Below are positions 24,801 through 35,133 of a stretch of DNA of 64,000 nucleotides, piece by piece (within the stretch, counting starts at the first letter, position 1; each line of letters opens with the position of its first letter). This DNA comes from Poecilobothrus nobilitatus. Taxonomy: Eukaryota > Arthropoda > Insecta > Diptera > Dolichopodidae. The notes under the pieces were generated by a model. That model searched no databases and had not been told where the DNA came from. It was given only the letters and a program-made list of their open reading frames with translations. A program made the position numbers and the translations under genes. The stretch is from the NCBI GenBank assembly GCA_947095535.1, contig OX352773.1, positions 89,934,670 to 89,998,669 of the forward strand, read 5' to 3'.

Positions 24801-24863
24801 TTTAAGCTGAATAGGGGATTGGCCTATTGCAACCGATCCTAGTTTTGCTAGGAATATAAGTTA
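21788..24863 (-). mobile_element. Nearly full-length RTE-like non-LTR retrotransposon
   Basis: A single-ORF LINE on the minus strand. The stop codon TAA (21828-21830) is followed after only 4 nt by a 36-nt uninterrupted poly-A tail (poly-T at 21788-21823). Almost no 3' UTR and a single endonuclease-RT ORF are typical of RTE-type elements. The frame stays open upstream to a TAA at 24861-24863, so the 5' boundary lies near there. I could not find a target-site duplication. An intact ORF and an undecayed A-tail indicate a recent insertion. The right-hand limit is approximate. Confidence 0.85.
21828..24800 (-). CDS. Endonuclease-reverse transcriptase of LINE (990 codons, intact)
   Basis: Carries out target-primed reverse transcription. 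N-terminal APE-like endonuclease: WNVRT (Asn36), ISELRW (Glu65), LMGDFNAQ (Asp171/Asn173), NQIDHI (Asp240) and SDHELI (Asp266/His267) are all present. Central RT: GITLLNTIYKI, AGFRPARSC, FVDFKKAFDS (motif A Asp), GVKQGCPLSPLLF, and YADD at residues 733-736 (22593-22604). The C-terminal RRRWKWIGHTLR / RGRPRMTWKR segment is typical of RTE-type proteins. No stop or frameshift. The start is uncertain: 24800 is a TTG, the frame is open 20 codons further, no ATG occurs before the endonuclease motifs, and the first Met is residue 74. Either a few N-terminal codons are lost by 5' truncation or a non-AUG start is used. Confidence 0.9.
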   Translation of the reverse strand: MKRIQETEARSLGYNRFGNTVTTFGTNIRTRVAQWNVRTHREASRLAQLEQQAAAYKIGILGISELRWNGNGEMRSANSNILLYSGKESRGESGVGILIEKTIVNTLISWKAVSDRIITARFRGRIRHVSVIQCYSPTESAEDDEKDDYYSQLSGVLNDISRGDLVILMGDFNAQIGSNNINLENTIGKHGLGIRNNNGDRLVELCQTNQLVIGGTLFPHKDIHKYTWVSPGGRTKNQIDHICVSRKWRNSLLDVRNRRGADIQSDHELITADLRIRLRRNTANAQKLKAKLNLDRLRNPAVKSNIITAIQQTVSENMQQSWEEKAKAIRQKSVNVLGTHQYNRKPWISDHTWNLIKHRQQLKNQMNTDNSISLRQQYQTQSKLVKKGARADKRKHIEKMAREAETAAGKNDIRSVHNIVNSLTNRSHRVNRPIKDRNGNALTNIQEQTQRWKEHFEEISNIQPIHSPHSEVTTNDLSEENITILSSAPSIREIKDAILRLKRNKAAGDDGLPSEILKSDPQSSAELIHPHITSAWASETIPSSWKKGIIIKIPKKGDLSDCNNWRGITLLNTIYKIITNIIQNRLQEEVQNTLRNEQAGFRPARSCLDQANTLRIIVEQSHEWRSPLCLVFVDFKKAFDSIQREAIWKALVNRNIPRKIVSIIRALYDNAELSVSHSGNISDPFTTNAGVKQGCPLSPLLFTIVLDDIMREISNTWDGINWSDDRNLSDLDYADDICLLSHSQAETQSKLNLLQQAARKRGLEININKTKAMFVHCPSNTPIILEGQHIDSVDEFCYLGSIITPTGGTREDVQNRINKARSAFGRLRPIWNSNQISRRTKISIFNSCVKTTLTYGSESWLLTNTIKNKLQVFINKHLRIICRIFWPNRISNKDLWNLTNEEPLVKQITRRRWKWIGHTLRKNENDINRVSLCWNPQGGSRARGRPRMTWKRTVLSEISRCNLSWSMIEEKALSREDWRLQVEALCSLVE

Positions 24864-25093
24864 TTTGTGGGCTATATTGAGTTATTGAATTATTAATTAT
24901 TGACAATTTTATTATATCTGTGAGTTATATTTTATAAAGTGAAAATAGTTATGCATATTGGCTATTCTGATATGAGGATTATTTGAGATTATTGTATCTG
25001 TGAGTTATAGATATGATTTGAAAATTCGTTATAATATATATATATGAAAATAACTTGATATGAAAATTATGCTAATATTAATTGCTATACGAA

Positions 25094-25181
25094 GGTATCC
25101 CCCATCGGGAATCGAACCCGAGAAAGCCGTACTGGTATGATTGCAATACTTGCGCTCCTACCAGCTAGGCCACGGAGGGGA
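25094..25181 (-). tRNA. tRNA-like sequence (tRNA pseudogene or SINE head)
   Basis: On the minus strand: A-box-like TGGCCTAGCTGGTAGGAGCG, B-box GGTTCGATTCC, a perfect T stem (TCGGG/CCCGA around TTCGATT) and an acceptor-like pairing of TCCCCTC with GGGGGA. An anticodon-like stem GTAT/ATAC encloses a 7-nt loop, but U33 is replaced by G, and about 13 nt separate it from the T stem. No CCA is encoded, as expected in eukaryotes. The pol III boxes are intact, but the anticodon arm is doubtful, so it may be a tRNA-derived retroposon rather than a working tRNA. Confidence 0.45.
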
Positions 25182-25218
25182 ACAAATATATGTATGTATG
25201 TATATAGCGGAATATTTA

Positions 25219-25282
25219 TTTTGAAGAATGTTTAAACATATAGGTAGTTTGAATATACATACATATGTACAAACCATAGGTA
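25219..25282. repeat. Fragment of the hairpin-repeat family
   Basis: The stretch 'ttttgaagaatgtttaaaca', 'tagtttgaatatacat' and 'gtacaaaccatag' matches the internal block at about 43395-43440 and 47090-47135. It is a 60-bp isolated remnant next to the LINE beginning at about 25290. Confidence 0.6.
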
Positions 25283-25289
25283 GTGTGAA

Positions 25290-27900
25290 AATAATAATGA
25301 ATTTGTAGCACATCTAAACTTAGTTTGTGATCGATATAAAAATATTGTTCTGATGGGTGATACTAATATTAATCTATTAACTGAAACGGAACTCTCCAGC
25401 TCTTATAAAGCAATGTTAGAGTCTAACGGAGTTAGTATCAAAAACAAGCTAAACAATGAATTCGCTACTAGAATAACTAATAACTCTGCTACGATTATTG
25501 ACCACGTTCTTTCAGACCTAGTAAACTTTGATTTCGATATAATATTGCACGATATAGTAAATCTTTATCATAAAGCTATATCTGTGTCAAAATAAACAAA
25601 GTAGTAAAAAAAAATAGAACCAATATTTAAAAAAGAAATTTTTACTACAAATTATCAAATGTTTAAAGAATATGCTAGAAATCTAACAATAATGTAACAT
25701 AAAAATAACAAATAATGTTGATGGGGTAGAGGATCTTATTAATATATTACAAAGAGCAAAAAAGAACTCGTCAGTAATAAAACATAGAAGAGTCCGTAAT
25801 GATAATCTTTGGATGACAGACGAATTATTAAGTATTATCAACAAAAGGAATAGACTGTTTAAAAAGCTAAAAATGAACCCTAATAGTTTGAAAATGCAAG
25901 AATCATTTAAAAGGATGAAAAACAAAATCACTTATGAAATCACCAAAGCCAAACAGAATTATTTTAATAATAAAATAAATCTGGCTGGATCTGACCAAAG
26001 AAAAATTTGTAAAGTACTTAATAATTGCATCCTGAAAAAGCCAACTGAATATAATAAAGTTATCAAAGAAATAATTAGTAATGGAATTAAAACATATGAT
26101 AACATGTGATTAATCAGTCTATTTTTCTTAAACCAACAGATGCAGCAGAAATAGCCAAAATTATTGTACATTTGAAAAATAGTGCACCGGGGGTTGATAA
26201 TATATCAGCGACTGATTTGAAACATGTTGTTGAATTAATAACACCTATAGTTGTTTGCTTGATAAATAAAAGTCTTTCTACGGGTATTTATCCTAAGTGT
26301 TTAAAATCAAGTGTTGTTGTACCGATATTTAAATCTGTGTCAGCAAGCGATTTATCTAATTATAGGCCGATTACTCTCACAAATTACTTAGGAAAAGTAT
26401 TTGAAAAGGTGATAAATGTTAGGATACAAGATTTCATACATAAGGTTGTTGGCTTTGATCTGAATCAATTTGGTTTTCAAAAAAAAAAATCGGAACCGAC
26501 TATGCGGTTATGGAAGCTACCAACTCAATTATAAACAAATTGGATGCAGGGAATTATGTATGTTCAGTATTTGTTGATTTAGAAAAGACTTTTGATACAG
26601 TGAACCATAACATCTTACTTGACAGGCTACATGAAATTGAAATACGGGGTGCGGCTCATGATTTATTAAAATCATACCTAAAACATAGAAAAAATATAAC
26701 AAAAATAAATGGAGTGTTAAGTAATGAGATAATAAATATTGGGGTTTCTCAAGGATCTGTGTTAGGTTCTACATTATACCTGCTTTACATTCACAACATC
26801 CAGTATGCGAATTTAATAGCTAACTATAAGATCTTTGCTGATGATACTCTACTTGTTTATAATGCTTCAAATTGTTATGAATTAGAAAGACTAATAAATG
26901 CTGACTTGTTGAAATACAATAATTGGCTTAAAGGTAACAAATTAACAATAAATGCTGAAAAAACTAAATGTATAGTATATAAAATAAAAAATAAGATTGA
27001 TATAAATCCAAAACTGTTTGTAAATAAGGTTGAAATAGAAAGAGTTACTTCATATAAATATCTAGATGTTGTAATTGATGAAAAGCTAAAATGCCAAGAT
27101 CATATTAATAAACTAGTCAAAAAAATTGTGCCCTGGTTAGGTGCCATCAAAAGAAGTGGAATCGTTCTGAGCAGAAGAGCAGTTGATAGTTTATACCATG
27201 CTCATATTATTTCCCATATTAGATATAATATATGTAATTGGTTCAGCTGTTCATTATGGTTGAAAGATAAAATTGGTGTTTTAATAAACAAGGCTATAAA
27301 AAGTTTGCACAAATTGAACTGGCTGACCCAAACAAATGAAATTTTCATACGAACGGGTTACCTAAAGTTATCAGAACTCATTGTTTTGGAAAAATCCAAA
27401 TTAATTTTCAAGTTCGAAAAAAGGATTTACAAAAAAAATATTGCGATTACTAAAATAAATTTTCTTCAGTTACAATACAAGAAGGCTAAACCATTTAAAT
27501 CATGCCAAATTAAGAACTGAGCTATCGCGTAATAGTTGTCTTACTTCAGCTACAAGGGTTTATAATAAGCTACCATCGGATTTAAAAGAATGTTCAAATT
27601 TAGATGTTTTTATTAAAAAACTAAAGTATTTATTGGAAAATAACTTCTCACTAAGGGCCAATATAATGCAGGAGTGAAGAATCAACATAGCATTATTTAT
27701 ATGCTATAAAATATATTTTTCTTAATTGTATCTACATACGTTTTACTGTATTAATTTATATTTGTATATTTTTATATTTCTATTCAATATGGAGCTAATT
27801 TGTGATGTTTCATACCAAAACAGTATGTTTTGTTTACATCGCAGTTAACAAATAAAAAAATAAGAAACTAGTGTAAGCTATATGTAAAAAAAAAAAAATG
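25290..27900 (+). pseudogene. Frameshifted LINE (partial EN + RT + 3' end)
   Basis: Starts within the endonuclease (LVCDRYKNIVLMGDTNINLL), continues through the linker (MTDELLSIINKRNRLFKKL) and the RT: LKNSAPGVDNIS, SNYRPITLTNYLGKVFEKV, then FVDLEKTFDTVNH (motif A), GVSQGSVLGSTLY, FADDTLLVY (motif C intact), and the C-terminal LGAIKRSGIVL...AHIISHIRYN. Frameshifts occur near 25600-25700, 26100, 26490 (an A10 run) and 27505, beyond which NKLPSDLKECSNLDVF leads to a stop near 27678. An A-rich tail follows near 27886-27898. Jockey/CR1-supergroup type. The 5' part of EN and any ORF1 are missing (5' truncation). Inactive. Confidence 0.88.
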
Positions 27901-28148
27901 TAATTTTATTTTATATGCTAAAGAAAAATAAATGAATAAAAACAAAAATATAAAAATTGAAATTTCTTTAATTAATAATTTATTTACAAATTTATATTAA
28001 AATTAACTTTTACAATAGAAATTTACTTTTTTTGTATTATGGTTTAAAAGTACCTATTAATTGTTTTAAAATAAAACTAAGTCAACAGATCTTAAAAATA
28101 ATTTATGATCTTAAAATAAAATTCTTTTATTTACAGTTGTTTCATAAT

Positions 28149-28712
28149 TTAGTTGCTGGTTGATTTAGAATCAAATATTGAATGTTTTCCAGTTTCACGT
28201 CTTACATCCGTAGTTGAATGGGCAAACATTTGCTGTAAATTAAATAAGAATTTTAAGTATATATGTAATGTACATACATTTTTTTTAACATATTGTGAAT
28301 GATAAATTTAGATTTATGTACATACATATGTATGCATGCATATATTTTTTAAATCATCATAACAACCATCAAACAAACAAAATAGTTTTAAACAATAAAG
28401 AAAATCAATATATGCATGTACTATACTATGAAGTTAAATTTCAATTGCTATACGCTTTTTAATGACTCACCTTATCATATATAACTTTAACAATTAACGA
28501 ACAACTAGGACATTCCGCTTTTTCTTCTCCATTTAATAAATCTGCCTAAAAAAGGGTAATTTCTAAAAAATGTAAAAACAAATTGAATATTGTGTTAAAC
28601 TTACTTTTGAAATTTCAAATCTATCACCACACGGGCAAGGATAATAGTACATTTCTTCTTCTTCGTTATATTCAAAATCTTCAATTTCAACCTCGTCATG
28701 AAAAACACTCAT
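28149..28712 (-). CDS. DPH3: Diphthamide biosynthesis protein 3 (CSL zinc finger)
   Basis: Three exons on the minus strand: 28605-28712, 28471-28545, 28149-28232, with canonical GT-AG introns, both in phase 0. The 88-aa product begins [20 protein letters not shown] and has the CSL/DPH zinc-binding site: CPCG at residues 26-29 (C26, C28) and CPSC at 48-51 (C48, C51), followed by [12 protein letters not shown]3 is a small cytosolic iron/zinc protein that supplies electrons to the DPH1-DPH2 enzyme in the first step of diphthamide formation on elongation factor 2. The yeast homologue (Kti11) also serves Elongator-dependent tRNA wobble-uridine modification. Length and motif spacing match the family. 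It lies head to head with GCC1. All key cysteines are present and there is no sign of decay. Confidence 0.97.
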
Positions 28713-29511
28713 TATTGTTATTTTTTAACGCCTTATTTATGTTAAAGTATCACTTATTAATTAAAGATATATTATAAATGTAAAAATTTGAAATTTCATT
28801 TCAATAATATTTGATCATATTAAATCCAATTTTTTGTCATAAAGGCACACTTTTCAATTTTTATTGAAAAAATGAAAACTAAATTGAAATCTAGAAAGTA
28901 ACATCACGTTACATTTGACAGTTTCTTATTTTTAATTTTGCTTTGGTAATTGGTTTACAAATAAAAAATAAATACCCAAACCCAAATACCCAAATACCCA
29001 AATGACTCAAATCAATTGATGAACAAAAAAGTGTTAACGTTTGTTTTTTAACTTAAATTTTACTTTAAAATACATACATACATACCTGTTTTGTAATAAT
29101 TAATTTCATTTTTAAAAAAGATTCTCTGAATAATAGTCATGATATTATAAGAACGAAGAAATAAATGTGCTATATAACTATTTATTAAGTACGAATTTAT
29201 TAAATACTAGTTAAATTGTTAAATTTTTTAACAAAAAAAGGCGGGGTGGGGTATATTAACGTATAAAACTTATTGTAGTATTACAGTTAAAAATATCTTT
29301 CAGTTTCAACCAGTTTCAACAGTTTAGGCAATACTGTACTGAATAAATCAGACAATCGTGTTTTGATTTAAAATTAAACGTCATTTTTTTTTGTAAAAAA
29401 CACAGCTGTTCATTTTTTTTGCTGATTTGGCCAAATTCTTTATAAAAAAAAATCTTTTAATAAAAATATTTTTTTAAGATTATAGATATTTTTTTTTAAC
29501 TATGTCTAGAA
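28713..29511. promoter_or_regulatory. Shared intergenic region between DPH3 and GCC1
   Basis: About 800 bp separates two divergently transcribed housekeeping genes, so it should hold both promoters. No TATA box or other core element could be assigned with confidence. A short degenerate tandem repeat of 'acccaaat' units lies at about 28975-29013. A second ATG at 29502 opens a 5-codon frame (stop at 29517-29519) overlapping the GCC1 start; it would act as an upstream ORF if transcription starts before it. Confidence 0.5.
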
Positions 29512-31828
29512 ATGGATAAAAGTAAAAAAGAACTTGAATCTATCGTTAAATCCCAAAAGGAACAATTATCTCGATATGAAGCTAGATTAAAAGGTATTAC
29601 CTAGAAATGGATTATAAATGGTAAAAATAACAACTTTCAATTGCATTTAATTTCAGATGTTGTTACGGCTTACAAAGGTCTTTTGAAAGAGAAAGAAGCT
29701 TTAGAATTAAGTCTTTCAGCATTAAATAAAGTTAAGACAGTGCAAAATGTTGAAACTGATAATGAACCTGATAGTGCATCAGTTTCAAGCGACATATCAA
29801 CGGAAATGACTAATAAAAATGAAACAACCAAATCAAATGAAAGCCCTCAAAGAAAATCTTCTCAAGTAGATTTACAAACACAAATAGCAACTTTAATGCA
29901 TTCCTTGGCAACATTATCTGCTGAAAAATCCCGTATGGAAGCCTCCTTTCAAGCAGATAAAAAAAATTTACGTTCTGATTTAATAAAGAAAAATGAATCA
30001 ATTTCAAAATTAGAAGAAAAAATTAAAGAACTAGAAAAGAAAAACCTTACAAATGTTGAAAATATGAAATCAAAAGTAATTGTTGAGCGACATGAACGCG
30101 AAAAAGAATCAAATGATCATATGGTTATGCTCAGAGAACTACAAAAATTATTAAGTGATGAAAGACATTTGAAAGAAAATTTAGAAATGCAATTAAATAA
30201 CTTAAAATCAGAGATCTCATCGAATTCTAATTATAATTTAAATAATAAATTAAAAGATTTAACAAATGAATTGAAAGAAGCCAAAGAGAAGTTAAAACAA
30301 TACGAAGAAAATGATATTGGACAGAAAACATTTTACGAAAATTCAAATATTATGCAACAATTACAACAAGAAATGCATAATTTGAAACAGGTAAATCTTT
30401 TGTATAAAATATAAAATTTAAAAATAAAATTTGATTTCTAGCAACATGCGGCTGCTATTAAAGCTGAACAAAAACGTGCCTTTCTTGCCGAAGAAAATTC
30501 CAAAAGACTTTCAGCACTACATGAGGATCGTGTTGCAAATTTAGAAGCAAGACTTGCAGAACTTTCAAATACTGTTGGAACATATGATAGGTTAAGACAA
30601 CAAGACCAAGAAAATATTCATAAATTAAAAGAAAAAATTTCAACATTAGCTAATAGTCCAAATGATTCTATACTGGAAGAAATATCTAGTGCCTCTCTTA
30701 AATCGAAACATGACGTACAGTCAATCCTTGATGAAATTATAAAACTTAAAAAAATACTTTTGATAGAAAATGCAAAATCTAAAAATCCAATTGACTTAAA
30801 TAAAATCTTTAATTCGTCTGGGAATGATCATACACAATGTCTTGAAGATTTTCGAAAACTTCAAGATGAATTACAAACTGTACAAATTCAAAATATTGAT
30901 TCAACACAAAATTTAAATGTACAAAAACAAAATATAAGAACATTACAGGAGAAAATTACTGTTTTAAATAGAAATATTGAAGAACAAGAGAATGAATTAA
31001 AAATACAGAATGAAACTTTAGTTCAAGCAGTTAAAACCGAAAAATCAAAATGGAAAGTTACTTTAACAACAGCTGAAAATGAATACCGTGGCAAAATAAA
31101 TGAACTAGAACAACAATTACAAAAACAAAGAGTTCGATCTTTGCAATTGCTGGAAGAAAAAGAAAATGAAATTAAAGCATTAAAAACTTCATTTGAATTA
31201 ATTATGCAACAAAATCCAAATACTTCTGATGATTTTCAAAATTCACATTCCAATGGTGGTAATTTGTCTGCTACTCATATTCATACAATTTTAAATTCAC
31301 CTCAATCTCAAACGAATACGACTGTTGCAACGGCCGCAAATTCAAATTTAAATTTAGAAAATTGTCATATGCTACATTACGCAAATGAAATTGCTAGAAA
31401 GGATGTCGAAATAGCAGGACTACGAAAAGCTAAATATTCGGCTGAAACTGCACTAAGACAAGCTTTACAAGATAAAGTTACAAACCAAGAAGAGTTACAT
31501 GATAAGATTTCGGCTTTAGAAATGGAAGTTGATAGGTATTAAATTAATTTTAGTATTGTTTTTAGAAGTCAAGTTTGCAGATCTTATAAATAAATTTTTA
31601 ATTTTTTTTAGATTAGAAAGATGTAAAACCCGCGAAGGTGCTAATTTAGAATATTTAAAAAATGTTTTTATTAGCTTTTTGTCAACGTCCAGTCAAGATG
31701 GTAAACGTCATATGATAAATGCTATTTCAGCAATATTACAATTTACACCGGCTGAATCTGAAGCTATAAATTTAATTCTTTTCAGTAAAAGACCAGCAAT
31801 CACCCGTCGAATAAGTTTAAGTAAATGA
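29512..31828 (+). CDS. GCC1: GRIP and coiled-coil domain protein 1 (trans-Golgi golgin GCC88)
   Basis: Four exons: 29512-29593, 29657-30390, 30442-31535, 31612-31828. All have GT-AG introns and consistent phases; total 708 aa (human GCC1 is a little longer). The N-terminus has LSRYEARLKDVVTAYKGLLK, then EKSRMEASFQADKK and MLRELQKLLSDER, all family landmarks. Most of the protein is heptad-rich coiled coil. The C-terminus (about residues 643-690, TREGANLEYLKNVFISFL...) is a GRIP domain with the Tyr of EYLKN at residue 651. The family is a peripheral trans-Golgi tether: the GRIP domain binds ARL1-GTP and the coiled coil captures endosome-derived vesicles. The start is the only ATG in frame with the conserved N-terminus. 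The first intron is 63 bp, with no sign of damage. Confidence 0.96.
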
Positions 31829-31917
31829 CAAGATGTAAATTATTTTAGAAAATTATTAAAATACAAAATTTAAAAATAATATACCAGGAGTATTAACAAG
31901 ATAATGTATGTAGACAA

Positions 31918-31942
31918 AATAAATTATCATTGTTAAAATAAA
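31918..31942 (+). terminator. Two AATAAA polyadenylation signals of GCC1
   Basis: AATAAA occurs at 31918-31923 and again at 31937-31942, about 90-110 nt after the GCC1 stop codon. No other gene lies on this strand nearby, so these are the likely 3'-end signals. Confidence 0.6.
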
Positions 31943-31949
31943 GTTTAAG

Positions 31950-33116
31950 TTAAAAACCTACTTGCTGTATGTTTTTAATTCTTTTTATCTCCCTTTAGGT
32001 TTTCAATTTGAGGTGTTCTTCGATTTCAAAAGTTCAATGATCTCATGTCTGTAATTATTTCTAGCAATAACCAGGGTGTCAAACTTAACTCAAATTTGTT
32101 AACTTGTTCTGCTATCTAAAATCTCAAATTTAAACTTAAGATGATTAAAACTAAAGTTTGTGAACCTATCATTCTTTTTCTTGCACCATTGCCCATTAGG
32201 TTACATAAGTTTTGTATTTGCCTGTCTTCAATCATAGTATTTGATTTCTTCTTGCCTTAAAACTTTGAAAAATTTCCAAGAATAACAAACATCTCTCTTT
32301 GAAAGAAGTTGTTGCAATCAGTTGCAGTTCAATTGGATATCCTATTCAATGTTCACACCACACTGGGATGGGAACTTAAACATGTTTAATTCGCATACAT
32401 ATATGTATGTATGTATAACTGGTGTTTAATAAAAATATTAATGAAAATATTATGTATTTATACATGAATATAAATATCTATACTTACATACATATGTATA
32501 TGTATTTATGGATGTACATAATTTTTGACTACTTTAGTTTTATTATTCTAATAATTTATTTTTAAATTAAAAGGAATCAGTCAGTTATCAGGATCAGCAA
32601 GTTCAAAACTTCAACCTACTGGTAAATGTCCTTTGGGCCCTCTCCGACTGATCAGTAAATTTATCAATTCGATTGAAATAAGAAAGAAATTTTTTTGGTA
32701 AAAAGGATTTAAATTTTAGAAAACTCATCAAAAATTTTAGTTGCGTAATGCGAACACGCCACACGGCTTGTGACGTTTACAATGCGTAGATAAGCTTTTA
32801 AATCATTTTTACTTCTCGTTAAACAATAATGTGAAAAAGATATTAAAATGATTCGAATTCGTCCTCAAATTGAATTTTGGTCTTTGGAGTTCATTTAATA
32901 CATTACACTACATACGTTTTGTACTTATTTTAGTCTTCGAATAATATTGCATAACGAAAATGTACATATGTACTTCCATATGTAGTATCTCATCTATATG
33001 CATCCATTGTATGTAAATATAGTTTGTTAACCGCAGAATAAAACGTAGGTAGTACGTACTACAATATTGTTTGGAATTTGCATATAATTTGATGCCAATC
33101 AATTTTTGTATATTAT
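31950..33116. other. Intergenic sequence, no gene seen
   Basis: Contains TATG/CATA microsatellites (about 32393-32420 and 32480-32515) and no open frame with recognisable content. The 71-codon minus-strand frame at 32908-33123 runs through microsatellite-like sequence. Confidence 0.5.
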
Positions 33117-33490
33117 GGGCCATTCCATACGAGTAGTGTCCTCTTTCGTTTGGTGACTACTTTCCTCTTTTTTTTATTTCCACCTCTCGATTGTCGTTAC
33201 TTTTATATGCATGTGTAAATATTTCATTTTAAAACAAAATTTGTTGTGAGAGGTAGATAATAAATACGAGAATGAAATGTATGTATGGATGTACACATAA
33301 AATTTTTTTGACCCTAAAAAAATTTTTATTTGAGGTTTTGTTTGTGTTAGTGGACTAAATTTTTAAACTCAAAAATTTTGGTTTATAAAATTACTCCTAA
33401 AAATCCCCACCATAAATTTAGTTTAAAGGCATGACGGAATTAAACGAAGGAAAAAGTAAAAAATAACGAATTACTCGTGTGGAATGGCCC
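33117..33490. mobile_element. 374-bp MITE with ~20-bp inverted termini
   Basis: Left end gggccattccatacgagta (33117 onward); the right end is its complement with one change (tactcgtgtggaatggccc, to 33490). 'tat' flanks both sides (33114-33116 and 33491-33493), consistent with a 3-bp target duplication as in PIF/Harbinger-type elements, although this is too short to be decisive. No transposase. It sits in the GCC1-downstream intergenic region. Confidence 0.65.
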
Positions 33491-33493
33491 TAT

Positions 33494-35133
33494 GTCAGAA
33501 ATTCCGTTACCGATGTACATTTGGACAGAAAATTGGATCAAACTTTTAATTTCAATTTTGATATATTGAAAATGGGATCTCTCGAAATCTCGAAAATTCT
33601 AAGAAACCCGGAAATTTTCGTTGCAAATAAAATTTCAAAAACTATTCTTCCGAGATTAAAGTGTTTCTTTTGAAAATGTAAAAATTAAAACTAAAGTTTA
33701 TTGAAACAAAAATGATTAAAAATTCTTTTTTAGGGTGTTAAAATTGATTGAAAAATCAGAATTTCAATAAGGTGTTCGTGGTTAAAAATCAGGGTTTCTC
33801 TCTTTGCGGTATATGTACATATGTATGTATATATGCATGTATGTACTTACTTATAAATAGATAGTTTTCTATAATAAATTTAGTCTTCACTATCACTGGT
33901 CTTCACAAAATTTCTAAAAACTACGTTTAATTATTTGCTGCGCATTTAAAAAAAATTAGGAAAATGTAATAAAGGATGCACGGTCTTGTTGAGATTTTTG
34001 TTTCAGTGTTAAGAGCAGAATTACTGATGGAAGTATAACCATAACTTTGCAACTAACTCTAAAATCCCTCATAATTTAGAATCTCGCATATATGTACATA
34101 TATAATAAATATTCTATGAACGACTCTAAAATCGCTCCCAATAGACATATATATACATATATGTATATATTCGGACTGGCCGGAATATGGAAAATAAATA
34201 CATCTGATTTTATAGTTGGTTACAGTTTAGTTTAAACCATATTACATATTATTACATTATTAATTATCATTACAAAAACAAAATTGGGACTTGTGACTCA
34301 TTTCATGTTCCATGAGACTTCAGGACATGAGATTTCTGACCCTGCATCATAATAAAGCCGACCACATTTATTTTTTACTTTTACTTGCTATTCCGGGATT
34401 TTGAATTTCCGAAATTTCGAGGTACAGGATTCCACATTCCGGTATTTGAGTTCCGGGATTTCGACTCCAACCCTTAAAAAACATAATGTGTGGACAACCC
34501 TTTAATTTATGTTAATGATAACGTTTTCTCAATAAAGCCAAAAATTATTTTTTTCTAAAGACAATCCAAAGTTAATTAAAGCTATGAGTTCAGAGTTGCG
34601 ATCTCAAATGAATATTAGCAAAAAAAACTGGTCGTTTTCTAGAAAAATCTACATATGTATGTATGTACATAACCTAGAATATAATGATATTTTTTTAACC
34701 TTTTTTGCTATTAATTAATAGAAATTCATTTATAATTTTAGTTAACTGAATTTCAACAAAAAACATTTAGTTTTTATTACTTTTTAAAAAGATTAATTGA
34801 TATATTGATAATTTGATAAATAGAGTCAAATAGAATAAATAATTTCAATAAACAAAAATTTAATTTATAGCGACATCTAGTTTTTTTAGAAATTATGTTT
34901 TCACAAAAGATATTTCATTGAATAAAAATCGATTAATAATTTCGCGGTATAACATAATTCGATTTCAAAATTTCGTCTTTCAATAAAAGAAAAAAGTAAC
35001 GAACAGTTAAAATTGTTTTAAAATACAAGAAATATTCATTGAGTTCAGACTTTAGGTGACTTTGCAAAGAAGCAATTTAATTTATTTTACAATTAAAGAA
35101 ATTTTTATATTATAAATATTAAAAAATTATAAA
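33494..35133. other. Intergenic sequence upstream of the unknown gene
   Basis: Microsatellites of the acatatgtatgtatg type near 33805-33845, 34090 and 34650. A run of similar 'ccgggattt'/'ttccggaatt' words at about 34385-34460 is a short local repeat. No gene supported; the region next to 35134 presumably contains the promoter of the following gene, but no core motif stands out. Confidence 0.45.

Noticed and set aside
21901..24842. Several plus-strand open frames of 60-170 codons opposite the LINE ORF
   Set aside because: They lie entirely antisense to the intact endonuclease-RT ORF and have no motifs of their own.
21788..24880. Target-site duplication of the intact LINE
   Set aside because: I compared the sequence next to the poly-T with the sequence beyond the 5' end and found no convincing repeat.
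28583..28777. 64-codon plus-strand frame
   Set aside because: Antisense to exon 1 of DPH3.
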